Source: an uncultured Dialister sp. (lineage in GTDB: Bacteria; Bacillota; Negativicutes; Veillonellales; Dialisteraceae). From it: a stretch of DNA of 10,589 nucleotides. The stretch spans positions 1 through 10,589 of the forward strand of contig URAA01000044.1 in the NCBI GenBank assembly GCA_900545785.1. Direction: 5' to 3'. Below the pieces are notes generated by a model that saw nothing but the letters and a program-made list of their open reading frames with translations, made no database searches and had not been told where the DNA came from. Positions 5,545 through 10,589 of this stretch are shown here, one piece after another (within the stretch, counting starts at the first letter, position 1; every line of letters begins with the position of its first letter). A program made the position numbers and the translations under genes.

Positions 5545-5925
5545 ATGTTTGGAAATCCCTTTTCCGCCAATGTACAGCGCAAGATGAACAAAGAGGAACT
5601 TGTACAGGCGATCCGTGCCGACTTGTCCGGCGAACTGGAAGCCATTTACGGCTATGATGCCCATGTACAGGCCACGGACGATCCGGTGGCAAAAGCTGTT
5701 CTTGCCGATATCCGTGACGAAGAAAAAGCACATATGGGCGAACTCCTGACACTTCTCAAATATTTGGATCCCAAAGAAGGCGATCTCTATGCTTCCGGCG
5801 AAAAAGAAGTTTTGGAAATGCTGGAAGAATTGGGAATCACCCCCGCTCCCGTACCGGGGATCGGAAATGAACCGGAAAATAAAGACGGAAGCCAAGTTCC
5901 CACCATCGGAAGTTTAAAGAAATAA
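5545..5925 (+). CDS. Encapsulated ferritin-like protein (encapsulin cargo)
   Basis: This is a 126-residue EncFtn-type ferroxidase. Such proteins oxidise Fe(II) and feed iron into an encapsulin shell, assembling as half-ferritin two-helix units that pair to build the di-iron site. Helix 1 (about 15-44) carries E30 and E32; helix 2 (about 46-73) carries E59, E60 and H63 in RDEEKAH, matching the Glu/Glu-x-x-His ligand pattern of the family. A Pro/Gly/Asn-rich flexible linker (about 98-117) leads to the C-terminal targeting peptide VPTIGSLKK (118-126), the short (T/I)-G-S-L-(K/R) sequence that docks cargo on the inner shell wall. The start has an ideal ribosome binding site (AAGGAGGT, 8 nt); a second in-frame ATG at 5584 has none. 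The encapsulin gene follows after 10 nt. Its partner gene and the loading peptide make the assignment strong. Confidence 0.9.
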   Translation: MFGNPFSANVQRKMNKEELVQAIRADLSGELEAIYGYDAHVQATDDPVAKAVLADIRDEEKAHMGELLTLLKYLDPKEGDLYASGEKEVLEMLEELGITPAPVPGIGNEPENKDGSQVPTIGSLKK

Positions 5926-5935
5926 GGAGGGCATC

Positions 5936-6718
5936 ATGGATTATTTAATGAGAGGAGATATTGACTTTACCGAGCAGGAATGGGAAGCAATCGATCATAA
6001 AGTCGTTGAAACCGCCAAAACCGTTTTGACGGGAAGAAAATTTATAGATATATACGGGCCCCTCGGCGCAGGCATAGAAATGCTTAAAACCTATGACATC
6101 ACCGGAAGCAATCCCGTTATTTCCGAAATTCCCATGCTTTCCGCCGACTTCACCCTCACATGGAGAGAACTGGAAGCGGCAAGAAGAACGGGAATTCCCC
6201 TTTCCCTTTCCCAAGTAGCGGCTGCCGCTTATCAATGCGCTTTGCAGGAAGATAAAATGATCTTCCTCGGTGATAAAGAGGCGGGCATAAAAGGCCTGAC
6301 CACGGAAACAGGAGTCAAGAAAGTAAAAATCACCGGCTGGAATGAAGGAGAAAATGCATTCACCGCCGTTGCGGAAGGACTTCAGTACATGCTTGAAAAC
6401 GACACTTACGGAGACAAAGTACTGGCAGTCAGCCCCGATGTGTACGCAGGCCTCCAGCGGATCCAGCCCGGCACGGGCACGCTCGAAAGCGAACGGATCG
6501 GAAAACTTCTGGAAGGCGGCATTTATCGGACACCCGTACTGCCCGCCCAGACCGCCGTTCTCGTTGCCACGGGATCGCACAACTTGGATCTTGCCATCGG
6601 GCAGGATATGATCACCGGCTACCTCGGTTCTTCCGAATTGAACTATGATTTCCGTGTCTTTGAAACTGTTCTTCTCCGGATCAAAAATAAAAAAGCAATC
6701 ATCGTATACGGAAAATAA
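5936..6718 (+). CDS. Family 1 encapsulin shell protein
   Basis: This 260-residue protein has the HK97 phage-capsid fold used by encapsulins to build icosahedral protein compartments. It aligns along its length with the Thermotoga-type shell protein as I remember it: the N-terminal MDYLMRGDIDFTEQEWEAID that lines the interior and binds cargo, GRKFIDIYGPLGAG (33-46), the E-loop region with DFTLTWRELE (71-80), KMIFLGDKEAGIKGL (107-121), and the C-terminal block DLAIGQDMITGYLG ... FETVLLRIKNKKAIIVY. The usual length is about 265, so it is complete. Start: GGAGG (5926-5930) directly after the stop codon of the ferritin-like gene, 5 nt before the ATG. Together with that cargo it should form an iron-storage nanocompartment in the cytoplasm, useful to an anaerobe under oxygen or peroxide stress. 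A terminator follows at once, so it is the last gene of the operon. Confidence 0.94.
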   Translation: MDYLMRGDIDFTEQEWEAIDHKVVETAKTVLTGRKFIDIYGPLGAGIEMLKTYDITGSNPVISEIPMLSADFTLTWRELEAARRTGIPLSLSQVAAAAYQCALQEDKMIFLGDKEAGIKGLTTETGVKKVKITGWNEGENAFTAVAEGLQYMLENDTYGDKVLAVSPDVYAGLQRIQPGTGTLESERIGKLLEGGIYRTPVLPAQTAVLVATGSHNLDLAIGQDMITGYLGSSELNYDFRVFETVLLRIKNKKAIIVYGK

Positions 6719-6733
6719 ATTGTAACAGAAACG

Positions 6734-6781
6734 AAAAACGCATTTCCGAAAGATTTTTCCTCTCGGATTTGCGTTTTTTTA
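6734..6781 (+). terminator. Intrinsic terminator of the encapsulin operon
   Basis: Nine bases AAAAACGCA (6734-6742) pair with TGCGTTTTT (6770-6778), and inside them TCCGA pairs with TCGGA across a TT/TT mismatch. A run of seven T follows. The position, 15 nt past the encapsulin stop, fits the operon end. Confidence 0.88.
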
Positions 6782-6803
6782 TTCCGATAAATTATTTTTC
6801 CTT

Positions 6804-6847
6804 CAAAAAAGAAAACTCCGTTCCTTTTTCAAAGAGCGGAGCTTTTT
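6804..6847 (-). terminator. Intrinsic terminator of the AGCS symporter gene
   Basis: On the minus strand AAGCTCCG pairs with CGGAGTTTT (one G-U pair) around a 14-nt loop, followed by UUUUCUUUUUU. It lies just beyond the symporter stop codon and back to back with the encapsulin-operon terminator, so the two convergent transcripts are separated. Confidence 0.75.
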
Positions 6848-6851
6848 TCTG

Positions 6852-8237
6852 TCAATTCTTTCCGATTCCCCTTGCCTTATAAGCACGAAGCTTGGTTTCT
6901 CTGATTCTCAAATGTTCGAAATACTTCCTTGTTTCATTGACCACCACGCCGGACAGTCCGAGGAGGGCGATCAAGTTCGGCACTGCCATGAGGCCGTTCA
7001 CGATATCCGCCAGCGCCCAGATTTCTTCCAATTCCATGAAAGCGCTTCCTGCGATAATGATCACATAGCCCACTCTGTAAAAAGGAATGGCTTTGACCCC
7101 TGCCAGATAGACAAGGCAGCGTTCGCCGTAATAGTTCCATCCGAGGATCGTGGTGAAAGCAAAGAGAGTAAGAGCGATCGTCAGCAGAATGGGAGCGACG
7201 CTTCCGAATCCGCTCTGAAAAGCGACCTGTGTCAGTTCGGCGCCGTTCGTATCTCCCGTCCATGCGCCGCTTACGATGATCGTCAATCCCGTGAGTGTAC
7301 AAATAATGATCGTATCGATGAATGTTCCCGTCATGGAAATCAGTCCCTGTTCGGCAGGCCATTTTGTTTTGGCAGCTGCCGCTACGATCGGCGCGGAACC
7401 GAGACCCGATTCATTGGAGAAAAGCCCTCTTGCGATACCGCTTCGCAAAGCAAGCATGACACCGGCTCCGGCAAATCCGCCGGTTGCCGCAGTTCCCGTG
7501 AACGCCCCTTCAAAAACCTGTGCCACCGCATGAGGAAGATTTTCCGCAAACATGATGAGAAGTGTCATGGTGGTGAAGAAATATAAAACTGCCATGGCAG
7601 GAACGATTTTTTCTGCCGCTTTCGAAATTGACTGCAAGCCGCCGAAAATGATGACCGCCACGATGACCGTCAGCGCCGCAACCGCAGGAAGGACGGGAAT
7701 TCCCAGAGACGCATTTAATGAATGGGTGATAGCATTGACCTGTGTCGTTGTTCCCGAGCCGAGCATAGCCGTAAGAACGCCGAAGAAAGCAAACGCCACG
7801 GCAAGAGGCTTCCATTTCTTCCCGAGCCCCTGCTCGATATAGTACATCGGCCCGCCTGCCACATTTCCTTTTTCATCGACGGAACGATATCGGACGGCAA
7901 GGCAGCCTTCCGCATACTTCGTCGCCATACCGAAGAACGCTGCCACCCACATCCAGAAAAGCGCCCCCGGGCCGCCCAATTTGATGGCCGTCGCCACGCC
8001 GACAATATTTCCCGTACCCACCGTCGCCGCAAGAGCCGTACAAAGCGCTTTGAAACTGTCAATATCCCCTTCCCCCTTATTACGGGCGAAAAAGATCAAT
8101 TTCAAAGCCTGCGGCAATCTTACAACCTGAAGCAAACTCAGGCGGATCGTCATATATACGCCGGTCCCGACGAGAAGGACGAGAAGCCACGGGCCCCACA
8201 CCACGGCATCAATCTGATTCAATATATCGGCTAACAT
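6852..8237 (-). CDS. AGCS-family sodium:alanine/glycine symporter
   Basis: This 461-residue integral membrane protein belongs to the alanine-or-glycine:cation symporter family (AlsT/DagA/GlyP type), which imports small neutral amino acids with Na+ or H+. About ten or eleven hydrophobic segments are visible. Signature blocks include TVGTGNIVGVATAI (72-85), GGPGALFWMWVAAFFGMATKYAE (88-110), AGGPMYYIEQGLG (127-139), FSNESGLGSAPI (273-284) and LGWNYYGERC (365-374). Length and order are normal. The start at 8237 has GGGAG 9 nt upstream (8247-8251). The gene is monocistronic: a terminator follows, and a tandem glycine riboswitch with its own terminator precedes it. That context argues that glycine is a main substrate, although the family sequence alone cannot separate glycine from alanine. 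Confidence 0.93.
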   Translation of the reverse strand: MLADILNQIDAVVWGPWLLVLLVGTGVYMTIRLSLLQVVRLPQALKLIFFARNKGEGDIDSFKALCTALAATVGTGNIVGVATAIKLGGPGALFWMWVAAFFGMATKYAEGCLAVRYRSVDEKGNVAGGPMYYIEQGLGKKWKPLAVAFAFFGVLTAMLGSGTTTQVNAITHSLNASLGIPVLPAVAALTVIVAVIIFGGLQSISKAAEKIVPAMAVLYFFTTMTLLIMFAENLPHAVAQVFEGAFTGTAATGGFAGAGVMLALRSGIARGLFSNESGLGSAPIVAAAAKTKWPAEQGLISMTGTFIDTIIICTLTGLTIIVSGAWTGDTNGAELTQVAFQSGFGSVAPILLTIALTLFAFTTILGWNYYGERCLVYLAGVKAIPFYRVGYVIIIAGSAFMELEEIWALADIVNGLMAVPNLIALLGLSGVVVNETRKYFEHLRIRETKLRAYKARGIGKN

Positions 8238-8289
8238 TCACATCGACTCCCATCTGTTTTCTAAAAAACATCTCCCCTGTTTCATACAC

Positions 8290-8329
8290 AAAAAGCCGGC
8301 TCCGTTTCGAGTAAAAAAACAGAGCCGGC
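8290..8329 (-). terminator. Riboswitch-controlled intrinsic terminator
   Basis: GCCGGCTCTGTTT (8317-8329) pairs with AAACGGAGCCGGC (8295-8307) in the minus-strand RNA to form a 13-bp stem with one U-G pair and a 9-nt loop, followed by UUUUU. It lies between the glycine aptamers and the symporter start codon. Its 5' arm (8320-8328) is also complementary over 9 bp (one wobble) to 8349-8357, the 3' side of the aptamer-2 P1 helix, so it can be switched off by that alternative pairing. Confidence 0.9.
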
Positions 8330-8351
8330 CGGAAATACCCCATCCGCACCG

Positions 8352-8538
8352 ACTCTGTCCTTTTGCCTGAGAGATTAGAATGTAACGACTACTCTTCCCT
8401 ACACCCCTGCACCTTCGGCGTCCCTATATGGATCTCTCCAGAGTTATGTCCGTACACGGTTTCGTGTTACCCGGGAAATTCCCTTCGAACGCCTGATAGT
8501 GTTACTCCTTCGGCAGACATTAGTCTTTTTCCGTATAC
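8352..8538 (-). promoter_or_regulatory. Tandem glycine riboswitch
   Basis: Two glycine aptamers stand in series in the leader of the symporter mRNA. Aptamer 2 (8352-8444) is textbook: ACTCTGGAGAGA, then CGCCGAAGGTGCA, and ATCTCTCAGGCAAAAGGACAGAGT closing P1. Aptamer 1 (8452-8538) is more divergent: an 8-bp P1 of GTATACGG with CCGTGTAC (one G-U pair), a GGAAA/TTTCC P2, the conserved TGCCGAAGGAGTAA block and CCCGGGTAACACGAAA in place of the usual CAGGCAAAAGG. A 7-nt linker joins them. The downstream terminator overlaps the antiterminator formed by the P1 strand of aptamer 2. Ligand binding should stabilise P1, free the terminator and reduce transcription, a sensible control for an uptake transporter. 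The element class is confident; the direction of switching is inferred from the pairings. Confidence 0.93.
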
Positions 8539-8562
8539 ATCATCCAAATTTAGTGTAAATGT

Positions 8563-8568
8563 ATTATA
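8563..8568 (-). promoter_or_regulatory. -10 box for the riboswitch-symporter transcript
   Basis: A perfect TATAAT on the minus strand lies 24 bp before aptamer 1, so transcription would begin near 8556. I could not find a good -35 hexamer at 16-18 bp; the upstream DNA is almost pure A and T. Confidence 0.5.
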
Positions 8569-8823
8569 ATTTATTTTTTTCAAATTGTATAATATTTTTT
8601 ATGCATAAAAGTCATTCCTTTTATCACTTTCAATCATGCTACAAAACAGGAGCTTTGCTCTTATTGCCCTGTTTATCGGCATTTCCGCCCTGTTCTCCTT
8701 CTTCTCCCCTCCGATGATTTTGAGATAAAAAAAAATTCTTTTTTTCTGCTTTTTGACTTTTATAACCTCATTGCCCATAAAAAAGAAGATTTTCCCTCTT
8801 TCTTTTGAAAGAAATCATACAGA
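8569..8823. other. Intergenic region with small repeats, no gene seen
   Basis: No credible coding sequence is present. The region holds a hairpin-forming inverted repeat AAACAGG/CCTGTTT (8644-8650 and 8668-8674) with an inner GAGC-TTT-GCTC, a direct repeat of GCCCTGTT at 8666-8673 and 8687-8694 (21 bp apart), and A/T runs near 8727-8747. It lies upstream of the symporter transcript and downstream of the TIGR04076 gene. The function is unknown. Confidence 0.5.
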
Positions 8824-8854
8824 AAAACGGGCCCCCCGAAGAGACCGTCCCTGC
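8824..8854 (-). terminator. Probable terminator after the TIGR04076 gene
   Basis: Immediately after the stop codon the minus-strand RNA can form an imperfect G+C-rich hairpin around a UUCG loop (ACGGTCTC ... GGGGGCCCGT, two bulged bases), followed by UUUUUC. The bulges and wobble pairs lower my confidence. Confidence 0.5.
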
Positions 8855-9265
8855 TCAACCCGTATACGCTTTGTCGGCGCCGTTTTTGAAATCCTGCTTT
8901 TCAAGCCACTGCCGTTCCTCTTCATTTTCAGGAATATCTATTCTTTCGATCTTAAAAATAACCGGCCTTGTACCGTCATTGCAGCAGGCAATCATCATCC
9001 GATCATCATTGGTCCAGCCGTGCATGATCGAGCCCCCTTGGAGAGCCGTATACACATAGCGGCTGATCGCATCCCAAGCTTCACCGCAAAATCTTCCGTT
9101 CATTAAATGATAAAAATCATCCTGCTCGGGCGTCCTCTTTAACAAAAAAGTATCTCCCTTTTTAAAACACGGACACGGCCCTGACTTGGGATCCGCCAGA
9201 TATTTTTCCTGATATTCGGGAAATACTTTGGTTTCCAATACCGTTATTTTGCATTCATGGCGCAT
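8855..9265 (-). CDS. TIGR04076 family small cysteine-containing protein
   Basis: This 136-residue cytoplasmic protein matches the TIGR04076 family, whose function is not known. The family layout is visible: a CKITVLE start, a GPCPCF segment (C31, C33), a central FCGEAWDAISRYVYTALQGG block with C60, a W-T-N-D-D turn and the signature MIACCNDGTRPVIFKIERID (C94, C95). The six cysteines could form a metal site or redox pair. The C-terminal tail (111-136) is highly charged and beyond the family core. No signal peptide or membrane segment is present. The start at 9265 follows a GGAAGGA ribosome binding site. It has its own putative promoter and terminator and appears to be a single-gene unit. Confidence 0.82.
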   Translation of the reverse strand: MRHECKITVLETKVFPEYQEKYLADPKSGPCPCFKKGDTFLLKRTPEQDDFYHLMNGRFCGEAWDAISRYVYTALQGGSIMHGWTNDDRMMIACCNDGTRPVIFKIERIDIPENEEERQWLEKQDFKNGADKAYTG

Positions 9266-9298
9266 AGAAATTCCTTCCTTTCTTTATCTTTTTATTTC

Positions 9299-9307
9299 AG
9301 TATATCA
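9299..9307 (-). promoter_or_regulatory. Extended -10 element for the TIGR04076 gene
   Basis: TGATATACT on the minus strand is a five-of-six -10 hexamer with the TG extension. The expected start of transcription, near 9292, is about 27 nt before the ATG. There is no good -35 box at 17 bp. Confidence 0.45.
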
Positions 9308-9370
9308 CAGGAAATATTTTTCCCCTGCTTTTGTTAAGAAATGGCAAATCAATACATTTTGAAATCCTTC

Positions 9371-9411
9371 TTATAAAAAAACGATGCTCTTTTATAAAAA
9401 TGGAAATGCTC
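9371..9411. repeat. Degenerate 21-bp tandem repeat
   Basis: Two similar units, TTATAAAAAAACGATGCTC (from 9371) and TTATAAAAATGGAAATGCTC (9392-9411), lie 21 bp apart in the AT-rich gap between the autotransporter and the TIGR04076 gene. They share the TTATAAAAA and ATGCTC parts. Confidence 0.35.
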
Positions 9412-9474
9412 ACCGCAAAAAGGAAATGCAGGGATAAAAAAAAGATTTTCTCAATTTGTTTCCTTTATCAAAAC

Positions 9475-9511
9475 AAAAAGGACAGCCCGATTTCTCAAGG
9501 CTGCCGCTTTT
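9475..9511 (-). terminator. Intrinsic terminator after the autotransporter gene
   Basis: The minus-strand RNA pairs GGCAGCC with GGCTGTCC (one bulged base) around an 11-nt loop, followed by UUUUUG. A long T run on the other strand (9508-9514) means it could also act on plus-strand transcripts. It lies about 35 nt beyond the stop codon. Confidence 0.65.
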
Positions 9512-9543
9512 TTTAAATTATTCGTACTTATTTATTTCTTCAA

Positions 9544-10589
9544 TTAAAATCTGAAACGGACTCCTGCATTCAGGCGGTATTTCATTTCTACTTTTGCATT
9601 GAAGTTCCGTTCCACATCGAAGTAGAATTGGCTGCTGTCGGAGAGATGCAGGTTTGTTCCTGCTCCCAGTATGAACCAGGTGTCTCCCAGATCGTCCGTG
9701 TCGGTGAACAGGATGTCGTCTTTAATCGTGCTTGCCGTGTCTCCTAAGAAGTCGTGGAGTACCGATGCTTTTACGTAGACTCTGCTCGGTCTTGCCGTCT
9801 TGTACATAAATTCTCTGCTCATGACAATTCCGAGACGTCCTACTAAGCTGTCTGCATTATCCTGTTCTACTTTCGCTCCGTTCTTGGTGGTGTAGTCGTC
9901 TCCCCAGAGGTAGTTGTATGCCAGCTGGATTTGCGGTTCCATGATCCAGCCGTTTTCCATCACTCTCTTCTGTCCGTATTCGGCACTGATCGTGCTTCCC
10001 CAGTTGGTAAATTCTCCGCTGTCTCCCAGTACCGTATCATAGTCGGAGCGGATTCTTCCGAATTTGGCTACGAGGTCGAGGTATTTTCCTTCTTGGTCTA
10101 CCTTGGTTGCATAGATGGAAAGATCGGCTACTTTCTGTTTTCCGTCACCGCCGGAGTAGTCTGCATCACCCCAGGTGTATCCGAGAGCTCCGCCGTAGTA
10201 CCAGCTTCCGTCATCGGCCGTCTTTTCTTTATCCACACCGACTTGGAGTGTTTTGTAATTTCCTTTGAATCCGTCGCTTCCGTCACGGGAAAGGCGTTTG
10301 TAGACAAATCTTGCCCAGAGTCCTTCTTCTTCTCCGTCTCTCAGGTCGCCCAGTCTCTTCAGGAGCGTATCGTCATCTCTCCAGAGGGCAAAGGCTGCAC
10401 TGTAAGCGGCGCCGGGGATGAGGCCGTTTTCATTGATCTTATTCCCGTCGCCTGTTTTTTCAAGGTACCAGTTTTTAAAGCCTTCATAGATATCACTTGT
10501 ATTATCTTCACTTTTAACGGTAAGGCTCTTATTGTAGATTTTCTTGGAATTTTCTATTTCAACGGAATCATTATCCGTAAAAGAAACGG
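9544..10589 (-). CDS. Autotransporter, C-terminal outer-membrane beta-barrel (partial)
   Basis: The frame is open from the stop at 9544 to the window edge, giving 347 residues of a longer protein whose signal peptide and passenger lie outside. The visible part is the translocator of a type Va autotransporter. After a short connecting segment comes the typical barrel entry LWARFVYKRLSRDGSDGFKG, followed by alternating aromatic/polar beta-strands (for example SWYYGGALGYTWGDADY, GWIMEPQIQLAYNYLWG, VYVKASVLHDFLGDT). The protein ends in NAGVRFRF, whose terminal Phe and aromatic-rich last strand are the signal for insertion by the BAM complex. This shows that the cell has an outer membrane. A GTG at 10234-10236 lies inside the barrel and is not a start. 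The substrate or function of the passenger cannot be judged from this window. Confidence 0.9.
   Translation of the reverse strand, partial: VSFTDNDSVEIENSKKIYNKSLTVKSEDNTSDIYEGFKNWYLEKTGDGNKINENGLIPGAAYSAAFALWRDDDTLLKRLGDLRDGEEEGLWARFVYKRLSRDGSDGFKGNYKTLQVGVDKEKTADDGSWYYGGALGYTWGDADYSGGDGKQKVADLSIYATKVDQEGKYLDLVAKFGRIRSDYDTVLGDSGEFTNWGSTISAEYGQKRVMENGWIMEPQIQLAYNYLWGDDYTTKNGAKVEQDNADSLVGRLGIVMSREFMYKTARPSRVYVKASVLHDFLGDTASTIKDDILFTDTDDLGDTWFILGAGTNLHLSDSSQFYFDVERNFNAKVEMKYRLNAGVRFRF

Noticed and set aside
6912..7586. Long frame antisense to the symporter
   Set aside because: Lies fully opposite a conserved membrane-protein gene and has no family-like features.
8363..8569. 68-codon plus-strand frame across the riboswitch
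   Set aside because: The bases are explained by conserved glycine-aptamer RNA structure on the other strand.
8727..8747. A-run/T-run pair as a terminator
   Set aside because: An AT-only hairpin without a G+C-rich stem; too weak to call.
10234..10236. GTG as the start of a 230-residue outer-membrane protein
   Set aside because: The frame continues without stops to the window edge and upstream codons encode the autotransporter barrel entry.

Overview
The window looks like a chromosomal contig end from a diderm Firmicute (class Negativicutes, possibly a Dialister-like Veillonellales; the genus is a guess). The reasons are a Firmicute-type rpmH-rnpA-yidD-yidC-jag cluster, a short Gram-positive-style YidC and strong Shine-Dalgarno sites, combined with an outer-membrane autotransporter barrel that only makes sense in a cell with an outer membrane. 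The first 16 bases are an exact match to the end of the Illumina adapter, so the contig starts with library sequence and the gene entering there is cut off.

Layout. Positions 17-2934 (minus strand) hold the ribosomal protein L34 / RNase P protein / membrane-insertion cluster: rpmH, rnpA, yidD, then a terminator, then yidC and jag (khpB), then another terminator, a good sigma-70 promoter and the beginning of a further gene (perhaps mnmE). rpmH is driven by a perfect-consensus promoter, and no dnaA or DnaA boxes lie upstream of it. Positions 3171-4498 (minus) hold a small Tyr/Arg-rich exported peptide of unknown function and a DUF362 protein.

Positions 4816-6781 (plus) are the most interesting part: a compact three-gene operon with its own promoter and terminator. 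It encodes a DUF134 helix-turn-helix regulator fused to a NifX/NafY-like (dinitrogenase cofactor) domain, an encapsulated ferritin-like protein with a C-terminal cargo-loading peptide, and a family 1 encapsulin shell protein. Together they should form an iron-storing protein nanocompartment. A perfect 12-bp palindrome overlaps the -35 box of the operon promoter and is a candidate operator for the first gene's product.

Positions 6804-8568 (minus) hold an AGCS-family sodium:alanine/glycine symporter preceded by a tandem glycine riboswitch and an intrinsic terminator. A 9-bp alternative pairing between the aptamer-2 P1 strand and the terminator arm predicts an OFF switch, so uptake would be shut down when glycine is abundant. 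Positions 8824-9307 (minus) hold a small cysteine-containing TIGR04076-family protein. Positions 9479-10589 (minus) hold the C-terminal part of an autotransporter that runs off the window.
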